From positions 248,001 through 312,000 of the forward strand of contig JAITYX010000141.1 of assembly GCA_021018815.1 (NCBI GenBank): 64,000 nucleotides of DNA, in the 5' to 3' direction. A program made the translations under genes and the position numbers. Positions within the stretch are counted from its first letter, which is position 1; every line of letters begins with the position of its first letter. Positions 36,451 to 48,480 of the stretch are shown one piece after another. Source of the DNA: Talinum fruticosum. Its lineage: Eukaryota; Streptophyta; Magnoliopsida; Caryophyllales; Talinaceae. The notes beneath the pieces are model-generated. The model was not told the origin of the DNA. It made no database searches and saw nothing but the letters and a program-made list of their open reading frames with translations.

Positions 36451-39400
36451 TTAAGCATTTAACATACCAAGCTCATTACGAATAAAACAAAACCGATCTT
36501 CACCAAGAGGCTTAGTAAAGATATCAGCTAATTGAAGATTAGTAGGAATGAACTCAAGTTCAATATCACCTTTTTCCGAGTGATCACGTAAGAAGTGATA
36601 TCTCGACCTCGATATGCTTTGTTTTCGAGTGCTCGGACAGGATTCTTGGTGATGTCGATTGCGCTTTGGTTGTCACACTTGATTGGAATTGAGTTGAGGA
36701 ATAGTCCAAGATCCTTCAAGTGTTGCTTAATCCATAGAATCTAAGCGCAACAAGCTCCAGCTACAATATATTCAGCTTCAGCAGTTGATAGAGCTACTAA
36801 GTTCTGCTTCTTTGAGTGCCAAGATATTAGTGATTGACCCGTAAATTGGCAAGATCCGGATGTGCTCTTTCGATCAACTTTGTATCCTACGTAGTCTACG
36901 TCCGAGTATCTAGTAAGAGTCGGTTCCGAGTCTCCGGAATACCATAGACCTAAATTCCGAGTGCCTGCAAGATATCCGAATATTCTTTTCACCGCAGATG
37001 AGATGTGATTCTTTTGGGTTAGCTTGAAATCTTGCGCATAGGCAAACACTAAACATTATATCCGGCATGCTGGAAGTAAGATATAGCAAAGATCCAATCA
37101 TACCTCGATAAAGTTTCGATCTATTGCTTTACCTTTCTCGTCCGAGTCAAGCTTTATACTACTACTCATGGGAGTAGATGCATGTTTTGCATCTTGGAGT
37201 TTGTATTTCTTTAGTAGTTCCTTGGTGTACTTTGATTGATGGACATAGATTCCATCTTTATCTTGTTTGATTTGTAACCCAAGGAAGAAGTTGAGTTCTC
37301 CCACCATACTCATTTGGAACTCTTGACTCATCAACCCGTAAAATTCTCAGCACGTAAATTCATTAGTAGCACCGAAGATAATATCATCAACATAGATTTG
37401 AACAATAAGGAAATCTTTCCCCTTGGTCTTTATGAAGAGAGTCTTGTCGATCTGACCTCTTTTAAAATCATTTTGAACCAAGAAGCTACTCAGTCTTTCA
37501 TACCAAGCTCGAGGTGCTTGTTTAAGACCATAGAGAGCCTTTTGAAGTTTGAAAACATGATTTGGAAATTCTGAGTTTTCAAAACCAGGAGGTCTGCTCA
37601 ACATAGACTTCTTCTTCAATAAAACCATTGAGAAATGCACACTTAACATCCATTTGATATAATTTAATATGCATGCTGGATGCAAATGCCAACAAGTATT
37701 CTAATAGCTTCGATTCCGGCTACAGGTGCAAAGGTTTCCCCACAATCAATTCCTTCTTCTTGATTATAGCCTTGAGCCACAAGTCTAGCCTTATTTCGAC
37801 TACCACACCACCCTCATCCAGCTTTGTTCTTGAAAACCCATTTGGTTCCTATAACTGGGTGGTTAGATGGTCGCTTGGTCGAGTCCGGACTTGGTTTCTT
37901 TCGAATTAATTCAGCTCTTCTTGCATGGCCTCTACCCATTCAGGTTCATTTAGGGCCTCTAGTGCATTTTTGGGTTCTGTTAATGAGATGAATGCAGTGA
38001 ATGCACATAGATTTTGAAGAGAGGAACGAGTTCTTACCCCACTGTTGATATCGAAATGATGTTTTCTTGGGGATGACTGGAAGTAAACTTGAATGCTTTA
38101 CTAGTTCTTTGATTTACGAGGTTTGTGGGCTGAGCTGCTTGATCTTCAAAAGCTTGTTCTGAGTGATCCTCTTCATTAACTTGTTCGTTCGAGCGAGCTC
38201 TTGAATTGTCTCATTCCGAGTTTCCTCGTTCCGAGTGACTTCATTCTCGAGCGTGTTGAGTCCGAGTCTTTGTAGACTCGACTTCGTCATCATCTTTTCG
38301 GGCTTCAGCTTCCGAGTATGAAGATTCACTTGGTTACTCCTGTTCAAGCTCATCAAACACTACGTGGATGCTTTCCTCCACTTTGTTAGTTCTCTTATTG
38401 AAGATGCGATAAGCTTTGCTATAAGAGGAGTAACCCGTAAAAATACCTTCATCCGACCGAGCATCAAACTTGGTCCGGTGATCCTTACCATTGTTGTGAA
38501 CGAAGCACTTACATCCGAATGGTCCGAAGTAGGAAATATTTGGCTTCTTCCCTTTGTAGAGCTCATAAGGTGTTTTCTTCGAATGGGTCCGATGAGGCAT
38601 CTGTTCAAAGTGTAGTTAGTCTGTGTTGATCGCTTCTCGCACGTAAATAGTAAGGCAAGTTGTGCTCAATCATCATTGTCCTTGCTATTTCTTCAAGGGT
38701 TCTCGTTCTTTCTCTCTACTACTCCATTCTGTTGAGGAGTTTTGGGTGCTGAGAAGTTGTGAGAGATTCCATTTTTGTCATAGAACTCGAGAATTCCGAG
38801 TAATCGAACTCTCTTCCATGGTCGGTTCGAATCCTCCGGATCCGAGTCCGAGACTCAACTTGAATTTTTCTGCAGAGTTTGCTGAACTCCTTGAAAGCTT
38901 CATTTTTGTGCTTAAGAAAACACACCCAGGTAAATCGTGAATAATCATCAATAATAACAAGTATGTAAGATTTACCTCCAAGACTCTTCACAGGGATTTC
39001 ACCACATAAGTCCATATGCAGTAATTCAAGCACTTTGGATGTGGAAACTGTCTTCAGAGATTTGAATGAAGATCCGACTTGTTTCCCTCTGGTGCATGCT
39101 TCACATACTTTGTCTTTCTCAAAAACACAGTTAGGTAAACCCCTAACTAGACCATTAGATGCCAATTTCTTGATAGTATGCATGCTAATATGGCCTAATC
39201 TACGATGCCAAGTCCATGAATCATCATGGAGAGATGCTTTTAAGAAAGATAAATTCCGACTTGGGTCGAAAGAGGAATGATGTAAGTATTACCCGATCTC
39301 TTACCCGAAAGCTTGATCTCTTTGGTAGTGACATCGAAATAGTGCAATTGATCTCGAGTGAATCTTACCTCTTGACCTTTGTCACATAGTTGAGAAATGC

Positions 39401-41454
39401 TCGAGTAGATTACACTTTAATCCCTCGACAAGGTAGACTGGATCGACTAGATTGCTTCCTTTTCCAATCTTGCCAATCCCCACTATCTTGCCTTTGCTAT
39501 CATCTCCAAATGTGACCTTTCCTCCTTTATGTTTTTCCAACTCGTAAAAGAGTCCTACATCTCTAGACATATGGCGTGAACATCCACCGTTAAGGTACCA
39601 GTGTCCTTTTGATCTCTTCCGAGTGACCCGCAAAACAAAGAGAATCTAACCCTTCTCACTTTCTCTAACGAACCCAAGTAACGCTCCTTACTCGTGGTTC
39701 TTTTCGAGGAAGAAGGTGTTTCGGAACCCGCATTTGAATGACTTTGGGTTTTGTCCGATTCTCGAGTCTTCCTCTCGGAGAACCGAGTCCGTGTCTCTTT
39801 CTTTTTGAAAGCTTTTCCTTTTGAAATAGGAGAGAATGGTTTCTTTTGTAAACAGCTTCGGGCTTAGTCCTTCCTTTATTTCTATAAATGGGATCGTGCT
39901 CAGCTTTCCCGAACTTCACAGCTTCGGAATCATTTTTAAACAGATTCCGAGTAGGAATTGGATTCCTCTTCTCTGTTGAAACCAAGACCTTCTTTTCGAA
40001 AGGAGACACATTGTGATCCTAAGAGCATGTCAAGGTTTTTCCGACCTTGAGTAAATTTTAAAATCAGATCTTGAGACTCAGTGAGCTTCTGTTTTAGTTG
40101 CTCATTTTCTTTCTCGAGTAACTCGGACTCGGCCTCATTAGTTTGAGCATTAGTCTTGAGTTCTCTCGAGTGTGAGTCTCAGCTTTTCCAATTCGTTTTC
40201 CAAAGAATTGCTCTCGAAGAAATTAACTCAAGTTGTTCTTTGAAATGGGAAGAGTCGAATTGGATTTTTCTTCCAAAGTAAAAATGTATTTAGCTAAATC
40301 AACTTTGGAGAATTTGAGGAAGTAATCAATTACCTCTTGAGGGTTAGTTTCCTCATTGTTTGAGTCCGAGTCCGACTCCTTTTCAGCTTCTCGAGTCGAA
40401 ATTGCCATCGGACATTTCGAGTCGTCTAAGTCCTCATCATCTTCTGATGAATCCTCATCGCTCCATGTTGCCATCATGGCTTTCTTCTTCTTTCTGTCCC
40501 TTTTCCTTTTCGGACAGTCTTTGACTATGTGGTCTTTGCTGCCACACTCGAAACACCCGAATTCTTAGATAAAGATAACTTTGAAGGGAAGAAAACTTAC
40601 CTTTTCTGTCTCTCTTATCTTTCTTGTAGAATTCTTCTTTTGGCCTTTTGTCCCATCTTTTGTGCTTCATCATTCTCTTGAAGCCTCTTGCAATGAGTGC
40701 CATGGGATCGTCTTCCGAGTCGAAGAGCTCAGATTTGCTTCTTTGGATTTTGAGGCTTTCGGTTCTATGTTTATTTTGGTACGCCCTCAGCATCCTCTTC
40801 TTCTAGATGGATTTCGTGAGTTAGAAGCTTTCCGATGAGCTCGTCCGGCTTTAAGAGTGAGAGGTTCCGAGCTTCCTCTATGGCAGTCACCTTCGGACCC
40901 CATCTTCTTTTGGGTAAACTTCTGAGTATCTTTCTGCACATTTCCTCATGTGTGATCTTCTTACCCAGAGACTTGAGATTATTGGTAATCTCGATAAACC
41001 GAATGAACATCTAAGTAATGTTCTCTTCGGCTCCATCTTGAATAGCTCGTATTTATGAAGATATTGACTAATCTTCGCTTGTCTCGACCTGGCTAGTTCC
41101 TTCGTAAGTGTTGACAAGTGTGTCCCACACTTCTTTTGCTGTGTCGCAGCGGACACTCGATTGTATTCCTCCGAGCTAATGGCGCACATCGGAATGTTCA
41201 TTGCCTTGAAGTTCTTTCGAACTTCTCTACTTCGCTCGGAGTGAATTCATCTTTTGTCTTGGGAATGATTCTGAATTCCTCTGTCTTCATTGGAATGTAG
41301 TTTCCTTGTCGTATGATTTCCCATACATCTTCATCATGATCCATGAGGAAATATTCCATAAGCTTCTTCCGAGTGCCCAAAGTTTGATCCTTTGAATTTT
41401 GGGGGCTCGTTGGAAGATCTTCCTTCATCGAACTCTCCGGTGTTCTCGAGTCAT
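36451..41454 (-). pseudogene. Element B gag-pol polyprotein gene
   Basis: From about 41454 (start region degraded) to the TAA at 36451. Gag: MKEDLPTSPQNSK.. (41198-41428) and KILRSLPKRRWGPKVTAI (40771-41010). A complete zinc knuckle CFECGSKDHIVKDC lies near 40520-40560. A Lys/Glu-rich linker (39630-40330) is absent from A. Protease near 39590 reads WYLNGGCSRHM, so the active-site DSG is changed to NGG and the protease should be dead. Integrase 38719-39183: CEACTRGKQ zinc part, LLHMDLCGE, RTDHGREF. RT 37347-37685 with LYGLKQAPRAWYERL and YVDDIIFG. RNase H 36741-37101 with KRIFGYLAGTRNLGLWY and STAEAEYI. Multiple frameshifts. It parallels A block by block, so the two are close relatives, with B the older by nesting. 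Confidence 0.85.
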
Positions 41455-41498
41455 TTGATCTTTAGACCTTTGGATGGTTAGATCCTTTCGAAAGGCTA

Positions 41499-41510
41499 GG
41501 CTCGATACCA
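41499..41510 (-). other. Element B primer-binding site
   Basis: Minus strand TGGTATCGAGCC, two bases from the 5' LTR; identical to A. Confidence 0.8.
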
Positions 41511-41512
41511 AT

Positions 41513-43098
41513 TGAAGGTTTGCTCGGGAGAGTCCGAGTCACCCTAGAGGGGGTGAATAGGGTGAGGAAGAAATCTTGTGGAAATTCAAACTCTTTTGCC
41601 AGGTAAAATACGGAATGCGGTTCCGAGTCAAAACAGAGTAAGAAAAGTAGAGACTCGTAAAGATTGAATAGATAGAAATGGCAAGAAAAGCAAATGCTTT
41701 AAGACAGATCCGAGTCTAGAATGAACTCGTAAAGTAAACACTTAGAGATTACGTGGAAACCCTCCCGGGCGGAAAACCACGAACCGTGTCAATCTAGACA
41801 CGAAGTCAAATCCACTATTTTGAGTCCACAAAATACCGTGAACTGACCGAACCTAAGTTGCTCCCTTAGACAACTCTTTACAAGTTTTCCTAGACTCAAA
41901 AATTCCCTTATCTAATCTAGTACTTCCTAGCTGAGATAACCCTTACGGCTAGGGACAACTTAAGCCGAGTTCACCCTTATAGCTTAGTCAAGGGACCTTA
42001 CAAAGAAAGTAAGAAAGAGTTTGTAATCGAGTACAAGACCTTACAACTCGGAAGGTAATGAATTACGAATAGGAGTTGTAAGTAGAAGATTGAGAATGAA
42101 TACAAAGACTTTACACAAGTACGTATATTAACAATAAGTTCGGCAATCTTCAAGTCTTGTGAAGTGGCTTCTATTTATAGATGACCAGGCAGAGTAGCCG
42201 TTATCTTCATCTCGCTGACCGAGAGTCCTCTCGTGACCGTTGATAGAAGCTTTCGAGTCACTCGTAAAGTATCCGTTGTAATGTGAACGTTGGACAACGG
42301 TTTAACTCTCTTGGAAGTCCCAAAACTACTAGCGGTGTCTTGAGAGATAAGGTGAAAACCACCGTTAAGCTTGGTGTCTCGGTTTTCCAGATTTGGAAAT
42401 AGACAGCTCGACACTATCTTCCGGGACTCGGAGCAGAGAAGGTGAAAAGCCATGTCTCGCTGGTGATTTGACGTTTTGAAGCCTAGGCTACTTTTGTGAT
42501 TTGAAAAGTGTATCCTCGTTTGAATAACCTACAAAAGTAAATCAATTTTGGTTCTCAAAATATAAAATACTTTGGTCCAAGATTAGACACGGATAATAAA
42601 ATTATTAAGATAATTAAACAACCGATTATCCGAGTCGGAAACGAAATAGAATTTTCTCGAGTCCAATATCCATGATACTCGAATTCCATCCGACTTAGTC
42701 TAAGCGAAGAATCAAGTTCGAGTAAAGAATATCGGAGTGAAGTAACTTGATATAGACTAAGCATGAAACAGACTAGAAATACCGACTATAACAAAATAGA
42801 ACTTATAACCAAAAGTCGATTCTCGAGTGAGAGAAGGTGAAACACTAGTCCACTCGATCCGCGATAAATCGAGTGATGTCTGGACTCGGAACAAAGAATC
42901 AATTTTCCGAGTCACTTACGGATAAGCAAGAAATATAAGAAGTAAAAGTCTGTATCACTTAGAGAAGATACCATTTTACTCAAAGAAGTTTCGAGATACG
43001 AGAGAATGCCTTGGAATCAAAACTCTATAAGTATGAGATGGTTATACCGATTCATCTAATGCAACTCGTAAATGCGTTGAGAAGTGTCCGAGTCTTCA
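41513..43098 (-). repeat. Element B 5' LTR
   Basis: 1586 bp, TGAAGGTTTGC..GTCTTCA, followed by the ATTTG duplication. Contains CTATAAATAG on the minus strand. Confidence 0.93.
42172..42179 (-). promoter_or_regulatory. TATA box in element B 5' LTR
   Basis: TATAAATA, conserved in the solo LTR at 18053-19573 as well. Confidence 0.6.
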
Positions 43099-43103
43099 AT
43101 TTG

Positions 43104-46100
43104 GTACGTTTACAAACAGGAATTTGCATTAACATTGTTTAGTTATTTATTCTTGCTTCTCCAAGTGGATATTCTTACCATCCCAATATGCCCAATTGGG
43201 TATTTTATCTAAGAATATGAAAATAATTGCTTGGAATATTCAAGGAGCCAAGAAGCACCAAGTTAAACAAGAAATTATTTTACTCGAACAAGAAAATTAG
43301 GCAGGATATTCTATTTGTGATTGAACCCATGACCAATTTGGAGAATACGCAGAAAATTATTTCTAATCTAGGATTTGATCATTTTGACTTCGTCTTGCTA
43401 GTTAATCATTGTGGAGGGATGTGGGTATTATGGAATGCATCTAATGTTACGATAAACGTATCTGGTCAAAGATAAGAGATTTATCCATCTTCATGTATTG
43501 GACAAAAAGCTTCAAAAAGAGTGTTTCATTTCAGGAGTTTATGGTCCATCACAGGCTATTGATAAGAATGCCTTCTGGAGCCACTTACAGGATCCGAATA
43601 GCCTCATGAACTTACCATGGTGTATTATAGGGGACTTTAATGAAATAGAAAGTTTTAATGAAAAAATAGGAGGTCAAAAACCTTCAATGGTTAACTTCCA
43701 AAGAATAAGAAATTTTGTTCGATCTATTCACGGAGAGTCCATCCCTTCGGTAGGTAGGGTTTTTACTTGGAAAAATTCTTAAAAGGTCAACTTATCTATG
43801 AGAGACTTGATAGAGCAATTGTGAGAAGGGACTAGTTTGACGTTTACCCAAATATCTATATCTCACACGGTCCCTTTTCCTGCTCGGACCATTGTTATAT
43901 TTATCTCAATACGAAACCGATACCCTTTGGAATAAGAGGAGGAACTTTAGATTTCAGAATAATTGGTCTAGTGTTGATGCAGTTAAGAAGATTATTAAGA
44001 ATCAATAGAAAATTACTCCCGGGGAACTAATATGTGCAAACTTATCGAGCAAACTAAAGAGCATCAAATTCAAACTCAAAGGATGGGCTAAGAACTCTTG
44101 CAATAATTTCCTTCAACAAATTGAGAAAAATTCCACACAATTGTAGAAAGTTGAAGATAGATTGATTGTTAACCCGAGTAGCTTTAGACTACTTCATTGG
44201 CATTCAAGACTTATTAAGCAAAGAGAGAGGCTTTTCCTGTTTAACCAAAACTATTGGGGAAAATTCTATAGGAAGGAAAGGCTAACCAAAGGTGACCGTA
44301 ACTCTAAATTCTTTCATAGATGTTGTGCGTTCAGGAAGCAAAGAACGACTATTTCCCGAATCAAGGATGATTCGGGAGTTTGGATTAATGATAGCAGCAT
44401 TATCAAACAAAAATTTATTACCGACTTTATTTCTAGATTCAGTACGCAAAGACAGAATGCAAACCAATTCAACCTTAATTTAAGACCACTAATCTCGTAA
44501 ACCGACAATGATAAACTTCTAGCTCCGGTTTCACCGGATGAAATTAAAACGGCAGTCTTTCAAATGAATCTCGCTAAAGCCCCCGGGCCGGATGGATTTG
44601 GAGCAAGTTTCTTCCAACAACATTGGAACACGATAGGCAATGATGTCATTCTTAGTGTTATGGATTTTTTCAAAATGGAAAACTACTTAGAGAAATTAAC
44701 CACACCTTTATTGCTCTTATACCAAAAGTAACTAATCCATCGACAACCTCACAATTCGAGGCTAATAAGTTTGTGCAACAGTTTGTATAAATTTATCTCC
44801 AAAGTTATTGTTAATAGACTTCGACCAATACTGAAAAGAATTATTAGCCCTTATCGGAGCGCCTTTGTACCGGAGAGGGATATCCATGATAATATTCTTT
44901 TGACACATGAAATAGTCAACAAGTTTGGCAATATGAAGGGAAAACAAGCATATATTGGTCTCAAATTAGACATGGAAAAGGCATACGATAGACTAGAGTG
45001 GGATTTTATTTTAACCTATTTAAAAGAAATTGGATTTCATGATAAATGGATTAGTTGGATTAAAGAGTGTATTTCTTCATTACTTACTCCCTACTTATTA
45101 ATGATGAGTCATGTGGTTTTTTAAGCCATCTAGAGGTCTTAGACAGGGAGATCCGTTATCTCCGTATCTCTTTATTATTTGTATGGATGTACTTGCTGCC
45201 GGATTACAGGTTGAAGCGATGAAACCAAAGTCCGGTATTGGAATTAAGATAACAACTAGAGCACAAAAATACCATGTCTGCTATTTGCTGACGATAGTTT
45301 GCTTTTCTGCAAGTCCAATAATGAGACATGCTTTAAACTTAGTAACATGCTGAATGAATTCTCCAAATTCTCGGGTCAATTAGTTAATTTTCACAAATCA
45401 GCAATCGTGTTTTCAAAGAATGCGACTTCTACCGATAGAAATTCAGTTTCCTCTATTTTCAACATTTCGCATAGAGATTCATTCGGAAAGTATCTAGGAT
45501 GCCCGATGTTTAAGGGTAGGACAAACAGTGCCACCTTTGTCGATATCTTGACCAAAGCAGATAACAAGCTCCGAAGTGGAAAGCTAATTCGCTTTCAAAA
45601 GTAGGAAGGGTGGTACTTATTCAATCAAATTTGGAATCTCTTCCCGCACATACGATGCAATGTTTTAAATTGCCAAAAAGCACTTCCGATTCGTTGGATA
45701 AAATTAACAGAGACTTTTTCTGGAGCAAAGCAAAGGATATTAAGGGTCCGGCTCTTGTGTCTTGGGAAAAAATATGCATGCCAAAAAGTATGGGGGTTTA
45801 GATCTTAGGAAAACGAAGCGGTTAATCAAGCGTTTCTCTGCAAACTAATTTGGAAATAGCTTCATGAACCAAACAATTTTTGGGTCCAAAACATGCGCTC
45901 TAAATACCCTTTAGATGATGATTTTTCCAGAGAAAACCTAAACCTACGGACTCCTGGGCTTGGAAATGTCTCCTGAAAGAGAGAGATCTCTTCAAAAGAG
46001 GGCTAAAATGGGAAGTTGGTAATGGAAAGGCTGCGAAATTTTGGCATGATAATTGGTATGGACAAACATCTTTGCTCCAATATTACGATAATACTAGGAA

Positions 46101-47394
46101 TGATATTCCAAGCACTTGATGCTAATGTTAATATATGCATCACGCCGGAAAAAGAATGGAACATTCAATTTCTTTCTACGTTTCTTCCAATGGACATCTG
46201 TAGAAAAATCAAAAGTATCCCCATTCTATATCATGATTTGGACGATAAAATGTGCTTGGGGACTATCGAGTTCAGGAAAATTCACGACAAAGTCAGCAAC
46301 TTGGAATGCACATAATTTAAGGGCTCGTAACCATGTCCGGGATGCTGGTTGGATATGGAAGCTGGATGTCTTGCCTAAAATAAAGCTTTTCTTGTGGCAA
46401 CTCCATCATAATTCCATAGCTACACGGGACACACTTTCAAGGAGAGGGATTAGTGTCGATAGCCATTGTCCGTTATGCCTTCATAGTGAGGAGTCGATTG
46501 ACCATCTCTTTGCTAGATGTCCAATGGTCAAAGATACTTGGGAAAAAGCTTATCTCCACAAATGGCTTGACATTAACATAGGGCAACTTTGCATACTAAC
46601 ATTATCCGATATGTTACATAAATTCAAGTCCAACAACAAACCAACTCAACTAGTTAGGGTGGTGTATTTGATATGGAGTATATGGAAAAGCAGAAATGAG
46701 GTTGTTTAATAAAGGAAAATACAATGCTATTTCAATATTAATCAAAGCAAAAAGAGCATGGGCAGAATGGAGGGCAAGAGGAAAATTTGATGGAATGTAT
46801 AATCTAGCTCCTATACTTCATTCACCAACTACTCCTACCAATTCACTTCAACATATCGGATGGGAGAAACCACCGAGGAGATTCATCAAAATCAACTTTG
46901 ATGGATCAAAATCTTCAATGATGGCAGCAGGAGGATATGTCATTAGAAGTTGGGACGGAAGATTTATCCAAGTAGGAGTTTCAAATCCGGGATCGACCTC
47001 AATACTCATCGCGAAGCCACAAGCAATGAGGAACGGAATATGGGCAGCCATTCAAGCGGGTTTTTGTTCTATTGTTATAGAAGGAGATAACCAATTGATT
47101 ATTAAGGCCTTAAGACGAGAGTGTCAACCCCAAGAGAGATCCGGACGCTTATTCGGGATACTCACATGTATCTTATGAACTGTTACAATGTTTTTATCAA
47201 TCATCACTATCGAGAAGGCAATAGGTCGGTAGATTGGCTAGCAAGACTAGGTCTTTCTATCACCCAATCTTTGCATCGAGATTCTCTTCCTTCTTCTCCC
47301 TCCTTCATCTCCATTCTTATGGAGGACAATTTGGGTAAAACCCTTGAGAGAAGGGCTACCTAAAAATTGCTATATTTACCCATTGTCAAAAAAA
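43104..47394 (+). mobile_element. Plant L1-type LINE, 5' side abuts Copia element B
   Basis: Contains in order endonuclease, reverse transcriptase, zf-RVT-like and RNase H coding blocks, then a very short 3' UTR ending in an A-run (TGTCAAAAAAAA, about 47384-47394). The DNA left of element B (21546-22085) may be its 5' continuation. No ORF1 (zinc-knuckle gag-like) is seen, so it is probably 5'-truncated. No target duplication identified. Confidence 0.85.
43217..47363 (+). pseudogene. LINE ORF2 (endonuclease, RT, RNase H)
   Basis: Begins MKIIAWNIQGAKKHQ, the standard start of the apurinic-type endonuclease. Further blocks: ILFVIEPM (Glu), WCIIGDFNEI (43600s) and SCSDHCYI (43880s). RT: APGPDGFGASFFQQHW (about 44575), SPYRSAFVPERDIHDNILLTHE and LKLDMEKAYDRLEWDF (44840-45010), [18 protein letters not shown] (about 45135-45190), LFADDSLLF (about 45282-45310). 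zf-RVT: PKIKLFLWQLHHNSIATRDTL and CPLCLHSEESIDHLFARC (46370-46530). RNase H: INFDGSK (46890s), EGDNQL (47080s), HHYREGNRSVDWLARLG (47200s). The usual catalytic Glu in the AEAQALRNG block is Lys (AKPQAMRNG, about 47010). Several frameshifts and stops; not functional as read. Confidence 0.85.
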
Positions 47395-47848
47395 ATATAT
47401 TAAAATTGAATTTTTCTTTTAGTAGTAAACAATATAAGAAAGTCACTAGACTATATATTATATATGCTATTATGATAAGTACTTTTTTTCTCATGTTATA
47501 CCGTCTTATATGTATGCATCTTCTTTCACGTCACATGTTTTGTTTTTCTCTTTATTGGTTGGATAACCACGTCGACTAACTCGGTGCATGAGACCATTGA
47601 GTAGACGATCATGGTGGAAAACATAGAGTAAATATATGAGCTCAAACCATGAAAAGCTTTTTGAGGATGGGATAAATTATTGGAGACAGTTATCTAAATT
47701 ACTTAACTATTACTACCAGATTTTTATTTTTTATGTTTTTTGATTTAGCAATGAGATAAAATGAGTTGATCATATAAGTGTTCCAACATATATGTACATT
47801 TGGATATTTAAAAAAAACAAAAATCTTTTAGTAATATGTCATGACTTT
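47395..47848. other. Spacer, nothing recognised
   Basis: AT-rich, no coding or structural signal seen. Confidence 0.5.
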
Positions 47849-48282
47849 GGCCCTGTTCGACAACGACGTTTGAAGTAACTTTTAGCGTTTTGACCAAGTC
47901 AAAACACTAATCAATCAAATATTAGCGTTCGGTAAGGTAGTGTTTTAACTAGCGTTTGTAGTAACTTTTAGCGTTTCAAGTAGTATTTACGAAAAACTAA
48001 GAATATTAGCTTTTCACATTTGAAAGTAGCGTTTCATATTTTTTGACAAAAAAACCCTTCATTCATTTATATTTAACAAATTATTTATATCCTTTTACGT
48101 CAATTTACAATAATCGACTAACTCAACCGCTAAATTTACCGAACACATTTATTCAACTGCTCAATTGAACGGCTATCCGCTAACAGACTAAAATCTAACA
48201 GACTATCGACTAGCTAAACAGATTATCAACTACACAAACAACTATCCGTTACTCAAACGAACTCATTTTGCCGAACAGGACC
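47849..48282. mobile_element. Short TIR element (MITE), 434 bp
   Basis: Left GGCCCTGTTCGACAA. Right, as reverse complement, GGTCCTGTTCGGCAA. The terminal inverted repeat is about 15 bp with 2 mismatches. Both flanks are TTT, a possible 3-bp duplication. The interior repeats AACTTTTAGCGTTT. No ORF. Superfamily uncertain (Harbinger/Tourist would prefer TWA). Confidence 0.65.
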
Positions 48283-48480
48283 TTTATATTGATAATTTTG
48301 TCATATTATAAATTAACAAACACCTGAAAATTTCTCTTCTTCCTTTTAGGTAAGTTCATACTTACTACTCCCTGAAGCACAACATTCCTTGCTCCATATT
48401 TCCATCCAAGTAGCCCCTACGTTCTTCCGACAATTTACAAAAATAAATAAAAAAGACTTGCTTTTGGGGGATTTGAGCAA

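Larger units (their letters stand above)
22091..43098 (-). mobile_element. Copia (Sirevirus-like) element B, host of nested element A
   Basis: LTRs at 22091-23673 and 41513-43098 (1583 and 1586 bp) are near-identical in layout. They are flanked by perfect ATTTG duplications (22086-22090, 43099-43103). On the minus strand the order is 5' LTR, PBS, gag, protease, integrase, RT, RNase H, third ORF, two polypurine tracts, 3' LTR. Removing nested element A and one duplication copy leaves about 10.9 kb. The first base pair of the 3' LTR border reads TA instead of TG. Coding regions contain frameshifts. It is inserted at the LINE 5' side. Confidence 0.93.
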
